Source: Vitellaria paradoxa (Eukaryota > Streptophyta > Magnoliopsida > Ericales > Sapotaceae). From it: a DNA stretch of 64,000 nt. Shown here in pieces: positions 1 through 15,300 of the stretch. Within the stretch, counting starts at the first letter, position 1; each line of letters starts with the position of its first letter. The DNA lies in the NCBI GenBank assembly GCA_019916065.1, contig CM034240.1, positions 32,563,149 through 32,627,148 on the forward strand. The letters run 5' to 3'. The notes below the pieces were generated by a model. The model saw only the letters and a list, made by a program, of their open reading frames with translations, was not told the origin of the DNA and made no database searches. The translations under genes were made by a program, and so were the position numbers.

Positions 1-361
1 ACGCGCAAGACCTACTCACCATAGAAATTAGGAATTTATTTATTTGTTTTTATTTAATTACATTAGAATTTCCTTTAGAGAATTGTTTTAGTGAATTGTA
101 ATAAATTTCTGTTTGTGAGGTTATTATTAATTATTTTATTTAGCTTTGGAAGAATATTTGGGCTTAGTTTTTAGAGCTTATTGCTTGGTTGATTTTGACT
201 AAGGCATTTGTTTGAATTTAAAGTTTAGTTTTATTCATCTTTATTTTCATTGCTCCATAGTGTGTGTTTATGGCTCTGATGTGGGACAATGAATGTTATT
301 TAATGTTGTATTATGTGTTCTTTTGTTCACATACTCGGGTTATGAAACTCGGGGCGTGACA
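1..361 (+). mobile_element. Possible 3' end of an LTR
   Basis: AT-rich DNA with no coding signal ends in GGGGCGTGACA at 351-361. That resembles the CA-ending termini of plant Ty3-gypsy LTRs and the GGGGCATGACA terminus of the repeat ending at 10,338. The other end lies outside the window, so LTR identity is an inference from the terminus alone. Confidence 0.3.
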
Positions 362-439
362 CATAATAAATATATTATTATTTTTTTAAAATTTTAATGC
401 CCAATTGATTGGGGAAAGTAAATATATAACAACTAAAAT

Positions 440-807
440 AATTAGGTCGCTAAAGAATAATCTTTTAGCGACAATTGCTAACTAAAAGTGACACCTTTAC
501 CGACCAATTGGTCAGCAAAGGTAATAAATATTTTTATTTTTATTCAAGTTTGTAGCGACCAATTGGTCGGGGAAACTAAACCTTTAGTGACCAAAATTAA
601 TTTGGTCGGGAAAAGTTATTCTTTGGCAACCAATTGGTCAGGAAAAGTTATCCTTTACGACTAACATTTATTTGGTTGGAAAAAATTCACTATTAGCTAT
701 CAATCTTAATTTGGTCGGAAAAAGTCATCTTTTAGCGACTAAATTTATATTTAGTCGAGAAAAGTGGTTGCTGAAAGTGTGATTTGTTGTAATGATTTTT
801 TATAGTG
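440..807. mobile_element. CACTA-like transposon terminus with subterminal repeats
   Basis: A degenerate unit of about 45-60 bp built on AGCGACCAATTGGTCGGGAAAAG recurs at least six times between 440 and 780. Each unit is quasi-palindromic because CGACCAA faces TTGGTCG. The block ends at 807 in a sequence whose complement begins CACTATAAAAAATCATTACA, close to the CACTACAA terminus of plant CACTA (EnSpm) elements. Arrays of subterminal repeats next to a CACTA terminus are typical of that superfamily. No transposase is present and the second end was not found. Confidence 0.5.
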
Positions 808-1117
808 ATTTTAAATTATCATAATTTATTATATTAAGTCACTCGTACTGATTCATATCTAACTTAAACATAATTATATTTAAATAATACTCTTTTAATA
901 AATAGCATCAAATCCCTTGATTTCAAATTATTCTTAAATACAAATGTAACTAAAGTTTTATTAAAATTTTTTAATCTTACAATGCCATTAAATGCTATTA
1001 TATCAAAAAATTTACCAAAACAATGTGGTAATTGTATTAATGTAATAAAAAATTATTTTAATTAATTAATATTTTAAAACAGTAAGTTTGTAAATTTATC
1101 ACATCACTCCTTTAACA

Positions 1118-1172
1118 AAGTCCAGTTAAAAGTCTAGACTAGTGTGGGCTCCGGGTTATTAAAAAAAAAAAA
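1118..1172 (+). mobile_element. SINE 3' tail fragment
   Basis: The stretch CTAGTGTGGGCTCCGGGTTA followed by an A-run at 1,161-1,172 resembles the 3' end of the fuller SINE at 32,262-32,455, which ends GTTGGGTTCCGAGTTATAAA plus poly(A). No A or B box is visible upstream, so this is a 5'-truncated copy. Confidence 0.4.
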
Positions 1173-3209
1173 TTCTAGTAAAATCTTTTGTTAGCATAAT
1201 GGTAACTCTTTATATATACCTGGCGAACCAATATTAAAATTTCAGAACTGTTAAATGATTTTATATCTTTGGAAAGAAAAATAATGAATAATTTCTCTTC
1301 ATTACGACCTTGCCTGGTGATTGCAATAGATGTACGATTGATCAAGACAGCAACGTGCGCATAAATATTCCCCTAGGAAGACTTTAATAGTGTTTATGAA
1401 ACGGGTCATATATAGTTGTCATCTCATCCAGGCCCCGATTTAGATTGAAAGACAAGAATGACGATAAATTGATTTTTTTTTTTTAATGGTAACAGTCAAG
1501 TTTGTTTTGATTATAGAAAAGCTGATTTTTGATTTTTTTAATAATTTTTTTTGTTATGTATGACTTTTGTTTATTTAAATTTAATTTTTTTTAAAATATT
1601 TAACTTTTAGGCATGTAAATCGCATTCGTAAAAAAAAATTAAAAAATTCATATCTATTCGAGTAACAGATATATGTTAGGATAAAAAAAAAGTTGAGTTT
1701 TTATTTTTCTATCTTTTACCAAAGTGGGCGAAATTTACCGGTGTTTTAATCTTACGAGTGAAAATAATATGCTTAAAAGTTATAGTTTTTAAAAAATAAA
1801 ATTAAATTTTGGTAAAAAAATCATAAAAGAGAAAAAAAGTTACAAAAAAAGCTATTTGTTTTTTGTAGTCAAACAAAACCTTAATCTCTATACTTACGAT
1901 TAAATTTTAATTTGATTACTTTATTAATAATTATTAACAAAATGTGATAAAAATGTCACATATCAATTAATGTAATTAATATGTGGTATTTTTTTTTAAT
2001 AAATTTTATGGTAAGATTAGTCGATGTTCAGAATTCTCCAAAATCTCTACAAATCGCTGTAAATCTCTGTAAAATTTAAATTTTCTAATTATAACTTTTA
2101 CAAATTTGTACTAATTTATATATTTCAAACACACCTTAATGTGAAACTTGACAAAAAGATATAAGAGATTAATTGTTAGGTCAAAGTGAAATTTCAAAGT
2201 GAAGCGTAAGGGTGCTTGGTTAATTTTAGTACGAGAATAACTTAATTCAAACATCCATTCAACTTGCTAAGAAAACACACAATTATCACATAAGCTGCTG
2301 CAATTATTTATTTAATTTTAAATTCTTTTCTGTTGTGAGTTAACATTAATTGTATTTTTATATTTTATAAAATGAGTTAAAATAATAATAAAATTAAGGA
2401 CAAATTACAGTTATCTTTCCTCAATATATGAGTAATTACACTAGCCAACTCTTAACTTTTAAAAATTGCACTTATATTTCTTATTTTGAAATATTATTAA
2501 CATTGATCCTCTTTCATTAAATCAACTATTAAAACTTAACAGAAAATTTCAAGGTAACCAAAATTTTAAATGTTTTTTTTTTATTTTACCCATCTCTTTT
2601 GCATGTATTCATCAGTGTTTTTATACATATATATAAAAAAATAAAAAATAAGTGAAAACAAAAGTTTTTTTGAAACTTTTTGTAAAAAAACTAACAAAAT
2701 GCAAGAGAGAAAGGGATAAACTAGAACAAAACACTTAACATTTTAGTTATTTTGACATTTTCTATTAAATTTTAACGATTAATTTAAAAAAAAATGGTCA
2801 ATGTTAGGAACATTTTAAAATAAGGAAGATAAATGTAATTTTTAGAAGTTGAGTAGAACTAAGTATAATTACTTAAATCTTAAAGAAAGGCATGTATAAT
2901 TTACCCTAAAATTAATGGGGCATACAGATATGACCCAATTTATTATTAAATGATCTATTATAAATGGGTGTATATGCACTCTTAACATTGTAATACATAA
3001 TTTAACCGTCTGGTAAGTGTAAGCTAAATCCTAATAGGAATACAAATCTAAGAAAATGAATAAAACTAGAAATGTAGACAAAACATTATAAGTTCGTCGT
3101 CATCTTGGTAGTTGATAGTTAGAGTATATCCCTTAACCATTATACGTACAACTTATCCCTTTAGTATTAGGAACTTACATTGGTAGTTGTGGATGTCTCC
3201 TGAGATGTT
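1173..3209. other. AT-rich intergenic region
   Basis: No gene is seen. A weak relic resembling MITE family B (repeated AAATCTCTG-type words ending in CAAACACACCTTA) lies near 2,030-2,136. The rest is low-complexity AT-rich sequence downstream of the receptor-kinase locus. Confidence 0.5.
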
Positions 3210-7472
<4,263 letters not shown>

Positions 7473-8282
7473 TTTGAACACACAGGAGAGGAGACTCGTA
7501 CAAAATTTAACAACTCTAACCATTGACTTTAATTTGTTCGGTTCACAGATGTCATTATCATACTGCAGAAATCCAGATTGGCAACTCATTTGAGGAAGCA
7601 TCCCGGAAAGATATGGGTTTGACTGAATGATATTCTGAATATAATATGATATTTTAATATATTGGTTTTGTATACTATATAAGCTGTCAATAAATTTAAT
7701 ATTAAAAATAAAATATTCAACTGTTATTAAAATAGAATTTAAATGCAGAAACTGAAACTGTGCTGTTGATAGGAATCATTGTTGCGGTGAAATTTATAAA
7801 ATAAAAAGTTTGTCATCAGTACAAGATGTCAAGAATAAAAAATGTTTTATTTCAATTAATTATTGAGTAAAAAAGCTAGTATATCAATTCGATTTTTTAC
7901 TTACATGAGCTATAAGGATAAATTTAACTTGTTATTTTGATGGCTTAAAAAGGGAAGGAATTCTAATTAAATTCTACTTTTTGGTTGAAGTTTAAATTGT
8001 ATGAAAATTTTAAATTTTAAGTGATCAAATAAAATCAAATTAAATTCGTGAAAGTCTTATTTTCCTTCTAAATATAAAAATTAATGATAATTTTTACTAA
8101 ATAAAATCAAATTCCTTCTGTCATTCCAAACAATGTTAGCTAAAAAAAAAAAAAAAACAAAAGCAATGAATCATATTTCTTTTGATTGCGTTATGATCCT
8201 TCCTGGTAATTTCAGTACACGATTGATCAGGACATCTACGTGGAAATATTGGCATAGGAAGACTTTAGTGCTCATCAAACTA
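7473..8282. other. Intergenic region 5' of the lectin kinase
   Basis: AT-rich sequence presumably containing the promoter of the minus-strand kinase. No clear TATA box or conserved element could be singled out. The A-run at 8,139-8,155 lies next to sequence resembling the repeat array that begins at 8,283. Confidence 0.4.
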
Positions 8283-8870
8283 GCACCATCTAGTCCGAGA
8301 ACAATTAAACATCCATTCAATGTTTGTAGTTGTCTTTTAGGACAAATTAATTAAATCTTTCTTGACTTTCATAAATAATACACACACATTTATATTTTTT
8401 TCAACCAAATTTTAAATTCTTAATTTGAGACTTAATGGCTTTTTTTTTTTATTGAAAGGTAAGAAATAAAACTTAATACTTAATCACGCCATCCACCACC
8501 ATTTAGTTGAGTTGATTGAATCAACTCAGGAACTATTATAACTATTTTTCTAATTCCTATTGTTCTTTTTCTCAAAATCTCGATTTCTCCTCTTACTACT
8601 CACAACCTCAACTTGGATAATCTATCCAAAACCAATATGAAACTTGGGTGAATCTAAGTGGAGGTCTGCATCAACTGATATTGAAGAACCAATAGACAAG
8701 TTATTGTTAGAAGTGAAACAATACTCAAGCTATATCTAACTGGTTGCCATTGCACCATCTAGGCTCCAATCCAGATTGGAAATTGAGACTCTGAGAACAA
8801 TTAAACATCCATTCAATGTTTGTAGTAGTCTTTTAGGACAAATTAATTAAATCTTCCTTTACTTTGATAA

Positions 8871-8910
<40 letters not shown>

Positions 8911-10337
8911 TTGGAGGTTAAACTTATTCTTCTCAACCAAATTTTAAACTCTTACTTTGAGACTTAATGGCCTTTTGTTTTTATTTTTTTTGGAAGTTAA
9001 GAAAGAAAACTTAATGCTTAATCACACCATCCACCGTCATTTAGTTGAGTTGACTGAATCAACTCAAGAACTATTATAACTATTTTCTAATTCCTATTGT
9101 TCTTTTTCTCAAAACCTTGATTTCTTCTCTTACTACTCACAAACCTCAGCTTGGATAATCTATTCAAAACTAATATGAAACCTGGGAGAATCTAAGTGGA
9201 GGTCTGTATCAACTGATGTTAAAGAACCAATAGACAAGTCATTGTTAGAAGTGAAACAATACTCGAGCCAAGTCTAACTGGTTGCCATAGCAACATCAAG
9301 GCTTCGATCCAGATTGGAAGCCGAGACTACAAGAACAATTAAACATCCATTCAATGTTTGTAGTAGTCTTTTAGGATAAATTAATTAAATATTCCTTGAC
9401 TTTCATGAATAATATACAAACACAAACAGATATATATATTGAGGTTTAAAAACTTATTTTTTTCAACCAAATTTTAAATTCTTACTTTGAGACTTAATGG
9501 CTTTTTTTCTTTTTTTTTTTTGAAAGGAAAGAAAGAAAACTTAATGCTTAATCACGCCATCCACCATCATTTAGTTAAGTTGACTGAATCAACTCAAGAA
9601 CTATTATAACTATTTTTCTAATTCCTATTGTTCTTTTTCTCAAAACCTCAATTTCTTCTCTTACTACACACAAACATTAGCTTGGATAACCTATCCAAAA
9701 CCAATATAAAACTTCGGTGAATCAAAGTGGAGATCTGCATTGATTGATGTTAAAGAACCAATAGATAAGTTATTATTAGAAGTGAAACAATACTTAAGCT
9801 TGATCTAACTGGTTGCCATAGCACCATCTAGGTTCTGGTCCATATTGGAAGCCGAGACTCTAAGAACAATTAAACATCCATTCAATGTTCTTAGTAGTCT
9901 TTTAGGACAAATTAATTAAATCTTCCTTGACTTTCATAAATAATATATATACACACACATATATGTATTGAGGATTAAAAACTTGTTCTTTTCAACCAAA
10001 TTTTAAATTCTTACTTTGAGATTTAACGACTTTTTTTTTTTTTTCGAAAGGTAAGAAAGAAAACTTAATGCTTAATCACACCATCCATTATCATTTAGTT
10101 GAGTTACTGAATCAATTCAAGAACTATTATAACTATTTTTCTAATTCCTATCGTTCTTTTTCTCAAAACCGTGATTTTTTTCTCTTACTACTCACGAACC
10201 TCAGTTTGGATAATCTATCCAAAACTAATATGAAACTTGGGTGAATCTAAGTAGAGGTCTGCATCGACTAATGTTAAAAAATCAACAAATAAGTTATTGT
10301 TAGAAGTGAAACAAGACTTGAGCTATATCTAATTGGT
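8283..10337. repeat. Tandem array of ~0.5-kb noncoding units
   Basis: The landmark ACAATTAAACATCCATTCAA occurs at 8301, 8797, 9335 and 9866, giving periods of 496, 538 and 531 bp. Each unit continues in the same order: TTTTAGGACAAATTAATTAA, a dinucleotide microsatellite, CAACCAAATTTTAAA, a T-run, CACACCATCCACC, ACTCAAGAACTATTATAAC and a closing CTAACTGGTTGCCAT. Spacing varies mainly through the microsatellite (a CA run at 8,873-8,904 in unit 2) and the T-runs. The last unit breaks at GGTTG at 10,337, where the LTR-like element begins. No protein is encoded. Confidence 0.85.
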
Positions 10338-12244
10338 TGTCATGCCCCTAACCTCAAAGTCTAGAATGGATGATATGGGAATATGAAAATTAAATAAAAT
10401 AAATAAAGTCTAGCCCAAATTCAATTGACAATGAATTATAATCGTCAATATATCCAAAATTATTATTCATTCCCATATGAAATAATATTTGAATACATCA
10501 CCGTCAATTTATCAATAACATAATCCACTTCAATACAATTCCCAATGACCGCATGTAAGGTCTGCGCAATCAAAACATATAATATAGCCATGCTTATATC
10601 TCTCAAAATAATGATATTATGAAGATAGGATGCAAACCTACACTTAGGTCACACAATCTGTAATATAAATAATTCAACTCAATTTAAAAGAATAAATACC
10701 ATTATTATTATCCACAGTTAAGACCGAACTTAGGTTATTTAAGCCTAAACTGCTTATGTATCCCACTTCGGAATTAGTCACCGTAGTTCCTATCTTTATC
10801 ATTTTATATTCACAACTCAACTCTTCATAAATAAGTCGCAAATTAAACATTCTTACAATTAACAACTTTAGGATATCAACACACAACAATAATAATACAA
10901 TATCATGCAATAGGTAATGATAGAATACAATGCTAATGTATACTCTAATCTCCACCTATCCTCATACATATTCTGGGATGGGTGATGCTTAGCAAAGTAC
11001 ATGGGGTTATCAACTGCACCATTTACGCTTATGGCGAACGTATATCTAAATAAATATATGCCGAGTAAGAACTGTGTTATACCCTTTTAGCCCTTCTGTT
11101 AGAGAATCATGTTACACTCCTAGTCAAGTATCTGCTAAACTCAAACAGAAAATCAATATAAATAGTGGTTGGGGAACTGAGTTACACCCCCAATCAACTA
11201 AGACTTAGGGGAATTAAGTTATACCCCTTGGCTCATCTGCTAGGAAATTGTGTTATAGCTCTAGTCAGACATCTACTTAGCTCAAGTAAGAAATGAACAT
11301 AAATAACATCTCAAGATTAATGTCCAAATTCTAATAATTAAACTTTAGTCATATATAGCAACTGGAGATCATCCAGTGTTTTCAAAATCTCGTTTTATTT
11401 TTCTCAAAATCAAGGAGCCCATCCATATACATGACCTATGCTTCGGCACGTCAATAATATCAATATGGCACTCTTAGTCAATCAATAATCATAATACAAA
11501 ACTAGATGATACAACCTCAACCCAATGCACATGATATGCTCAATCATGTCAACATATATTCTCTCAACTAAAAAAAAAATACATTCCTATTAGGCCTGAG
11601 GATGATTTGGGGTCCATTTAATCATTTAAAATCAATATCCAAGGGTCCTGGGCAACAATTAATGTTTTAAAACTCAAAATATAAAAATTTTGGAAACCCC
11701 TACATTCTGTTATCCAGCCCCTACAGACAACAGACTATCCGGACCCCCGTTCAAACAACAGTACCCAGAAACATACAACCCTGTCTGGACCCTTGTGCGA
11801 ACATTGGGCTGTCCAGACCCCTGTCCAAACAGTAGTGCCCAGAAATTTAGTTTCTAATTCATCTTAGACAAACTCCGAACTAAAATACTCCCAAATCATC
11901 CATTCAAGCTATAATGTCAACAATTTGTCATATATAAACAATTGAACACTTAAACCACATGTTTATACAATATTTAATCAAATAATAATTTAAATATGAA
12001 AAATCTACATATATATGAATATATATACACAATCTCATATATACATGTATATATCACAAATCTTACAATACTTAACCCAATCAAGCATATAATATGTCAA
12101 AATCATTCTAGGAACATCTAGAACACAAATACAAGTCCCACCTATCTCGAATCCAAAAAGAAAAGAATAAATAAGTAGGTTTTGGTTTTGGCTTCCAAAC
12201 TTCCAACTTTGATTTCTCCCACCTCGAATGAAAACCGGAAACAA
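10338..12244 (-). mobile_element. LTR-like repeat, inverted copy 1
   Basis: This noncoding 1.9-kb block matches 53,365-55,249 in reverse orientation, in the same order throughout. Shared landmarks include the terminus GGGGCATGACA (GGGGCATCCCA in the other copy), a run of GTTATACCCC-type motifs near 11,070-11,270, GATCATCCAGTGTTTTC near 11,370, and a CGAGGTGGGAGAAATC segment at 12,216-12,231. The terminus ends in CA as LTRs do. The other end is hidden by the assembly gap at 12,245. It interrupts the tandem array directly, consistent with insertion into a unit. A solo LTR is the best guess; only the repeat relationship is seen. Confidence 0.7.
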
Positions 12245-12344
12245 NNNNNNNNNNNNNNNNNNNNNNNNNNNNNNNNNNNNNNNNNNNNNNNNNNNNNNNN
12301 NNNNNNNNNNNNNNNNNNNNNNNNNNNNNNNNNNNNNNNNNNNN
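12245..12344. other. Assembly gap (100 N)
   Basis: Exactly 100 undetermined bases, the usual placeholder for a gap of unknown size. It lies between the LTR-like copy 1 and the duplicated AT-rich block. Any reading frame crossing it is meaningless. Confidence 1.
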
Positions 12345-13255
12345 AAATAGAAAAAAGTTTGATAAAATTGGTTAAAAAAAAGTTAGAAATATTGGTGTGG
12401 AAAAAAGTTAGGAAAATTTGGAGATTGTTTTGGCAAATTTGGTGCAACACACGCAAACTAAGCACTTGTTTGGAGTGCCAATTTTGGCCCCCAGAAAAAA
12501 AAAAAAAAGTTGGGCAGGATTGTTGTGTGTTTGGTGTTTTACTCGAAAAATGTGAAAATTGGTTAAAAGTTCAAAAAAATTTGAGAAAGTTGGTAACTAT
12601 TGGAGAAGTTTCTAGTAATTCAAGTTTTATTATTATTATTTGTTTTTTTTAAAGCTTAGTTTTCAAATTTTTTTAATATTTTATTCATTTTCGGAAATGT
12701 AATTCTTTCCAAATTTTTGTCTCTTTAATGATATAATTGTGGGATTTTTTTAATTAAATGTATATAAGGTTTCCAGAGTTTTTAACTTTCAAGTTTTTTT
12801 TGTCAACATAATTCTTTCTAAAATTTTGCCTCTTTAATGATATAATTGTGGGATTTTTTCAATTCAATATATATAAAGTTTCCAAGATTTTTAACTTTTA
12901 GGTTTTTTTTTTTTTTTTCCAAACTTTAATTTTTCTTAAAATTTAGAAAGAAAGGAAAGGGGAATGGTTGAAGGAAATAGGTGTGGTATAGATTTATTAA
13001 TTTTGTTTTTTAAAATGTGAGGTTTTAAAAGAAATGATTCAAAGTTTGTCAATTGCTTTTTCTTCTACAACAAAATGTAAAGTTTCGATTCAGTATTTTG
13101 ATTTTGTTTTTTTGTTTTTTGTTTTTTTTAAAGAAAAGTGGAGTTCGGATTGGAGGTTTGTGAATGAAATCATTTTTTTTTTCTAGTACAAAAATTTAAT
13201 ACCCAATGATTTATTGATAGAGTTTTAAGATTTATTATTATTATTATTTTAACTT
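12345..13255 (+). repeat. Direct repeat, left copy
   Basis: Landmarks here recur in the same order at 14,320-15,265: AAGCACTTGTTTGGAGTGC (12,458) against AAGCACTCGTTTGGAGTGC (14,584), then CTCGAAAAATGTGAAAATTG, a CAATTGCTTTTT stretch near 13,052, an AAATTTAATACCCAA stretch near 13,193, and a closing TTATTATTATTA tract. Inside it, a segment of about 108 bp containing TAATGATATAATTGTGGGA is duplicated in tandem (about 12,700-12,910), with a third diverged copy near 13,320-13,420. No coding capacity is evident. Confidence 0.6.
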
Positions 13256-13437
13256 TAGATTTTTGAATAAAGGTTGCAATTTTCGTAACTTTTATTTATT
13301 TCAAAAGTTAAAACTTTCAAAAAATTTTGCCTCTGTAAATATATAGTTGTGGGATATTTTTAAACATATGTAAGTTATACAAAGTTTTAGGTTTCAAGAA
13401 TTTCTAAATTTTAATTTTTCTTAAAATTAGGAAGAAG

Positions 13438-14275
13438 AGAAGAGGATAATTCTTGGTTTGTACAGCTTCGCAGGAACATTAATGATTGGGAAATGGATGA
13501 ATACTTGTCTCTTATGGAATTACTTCAAAATGCATATCTGGATACTACCGAAGACTCTATGGTTTGGAAAGTGTCTAAAGAGAAAACCTTCACTGTTAAA
13601 TCCTTTTATCTAACCCTTCGTGGGGAAACAAAGGACACTTTCCTTGGTCAAAGCTTTGGAAAAATGTTGTCCTCACAAGAGTTCTCTTCTTCTCTTGGTG
13701 TGCTGCTATGGGGAAGATCCTAACCATGGACAATCTTAAGCTTAGAGGCCATTCTTTAACTAACAGCTGCACTCTATGTTGTCGGCAAGAGGAAACAATA
13801 GCTCATCTTCTCCTACATTGTCAATGGGCAGCAGAATTGTGGGATTGTTTCTATCTTGTTTCGGAGTTCACATGTGCTTTTCAAAAGAATTTTGTGACTT
13901 TCTTTTGGCATGGTGGGGACAGTCATTTGGAAAGCACAAGAAATCCATATGGAAACTGGTTCCATTTTGTGTGATTTGGCTGGTTTGAAAGGAGAGGAAT
14001 CGAAGGATATTCGAAGAAGATAGCACTACCACACTGAGAAACAAGAGTGTAGTTCTAAATTGCCTTTACAGCTGGGTAAAGGAAGGAAGGGAGATGGAAA
14101 TTAATTCTTTTTTAAGCTTTCTCGAACAATTGAGTTGAACTCATTCTGATCTATTGGGTTTGATTGTATTTTCTGTCACCTTGATTGTAGGTTGCTTTAG
14201 CATCACATCGATGCTTGGGTAGCCCATATTTAATTAATAAAATATTTACTTATCTTTTTCAAAAAAAAAAAAAAG
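13438..14275 (+). mobile_element. LINE 3' end with zf-RVT domain and poly(A)
   Basis: Degraded frames encode the C-terminal zinc-binding region of plant L1 reverse transcriptases. Recognisable pieces are WKVSKEKTFTVKSFYLTL, then CTLCCRQEETIAHLLLHCQW (the C-x2-C ... H-x4-C finger), then LVPFCVIWLV and ERNRRIFEE. The frame changes near 13,650 and again around 13,850-13,900, and a stop falls at the expected second W of IWLVW, so it is dead. A 3' UTR leads to an A-run at 14,261-14,274, as expected for a 5'-truncated LINE insertion. A close relative of the same family sits at 27,829-28,260. Confidence 0.8.
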
Positions 14276-14886
14276 AGAAGGGGATAAATTTAAGAGAAAA
14301 GAGGTGCCATGTGGGCAAATTGGGCATGGTATTTTCCTCGAAAAATATGAAAAAATTGGTTAAAATTGCAAAAAATTGGACAAAGCTGGTAAGAGCTTGT
14401 AACAATTGGATAAAGTTGGAAAAAGTTAGAAATTTTTGATGTGGAAGAAGTTGGTGAAAATTGAAAAAAGTTGATAAAGTTGGTAAAAATTGAAAAAAGT
14501 TGGAGATCATGGTGTGGAAAAAATTAGAAAAATTTGGAGAAAGTTATCGTGTTTTGACAAATTTGGTACTCCAAATGTAAACTAAGCACTCGTTTGGAGT
14601 GCTAATTTTAGCAAAGTAAAAAAAGTGCTAAAATTTTAGATTGTTAGGTGTTTGTTGTTTTTCTCGAAAAGTGTAAGAAAATTGGTTAAAGTTAGACAAA
14701 ATTAGAGAAAGTTGGTAACAATTGAAAAAAGTTGGATAAAATTGGTTATAATTGGAGAAAGTTAGAAATTTTTCGCATGGTAAAAGTTGAAGATTTTTTT
14801 GGCAAATTTGCCACTCCAAAAGTGCTCTAAATTGTTGTTTTCTTAAACCTAAATATTATACCAAATATACTTTTGTAGTATTTCAA

Positions 14887-14917
<31 letters not shown>

Positions 14918-15300
14918 TAAAGCTTAGATTTATTTGTTTTATTTTTTTAAGCTTAGGTTTTAGTTTTATTTTCTTTCTTAATTTTGTTTTTGAAAACGTG
15001 AGTTTTTTTAAAGAAAAGATTTAAAGTTTATTAATTGCTTTTTTTCCTCCCAAAAAATGTGAAGTTTCAATCACGTATTTTGAATTTTTTTTTTTAAACT
15101 AAGAAGAAATAGAGTTGGGACAAGGCGTGAATCCAAAGTTTTTTGATTGGTTATTTTTATGGGAGGTTTTTGAATTAAATCATTTTTTTTTTCTTGTACT
15201 AAAATTTAATACCCAAATATCTATTGGTAGAGCTTTAGGGTTTATTATTATTATTATTATTATTAAAAAAGAAGTGCGCAAAAGAATGAGCGAACTCACC
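14276..15300 (+). repeat. Direct repeat, right copy
   Basis: This is the partner of 12,345-13,255. It contains two copies of a CTCGAAAAxTGTxAxAAAATTGGTTAAA segment (near 14,337 and 14,662), the AAGCACTCGTTTGGAGTGC landmark at 14,584, and the closing ATT microsatellite at 15,241-15,264. No gene is seen. Confidence 0.55.

Noticed and set aside
12142..12652. Reading frames on both strands across the assembly gap
   Set aside because: They run through the 100 N and encode only low-complexity residues outside it.
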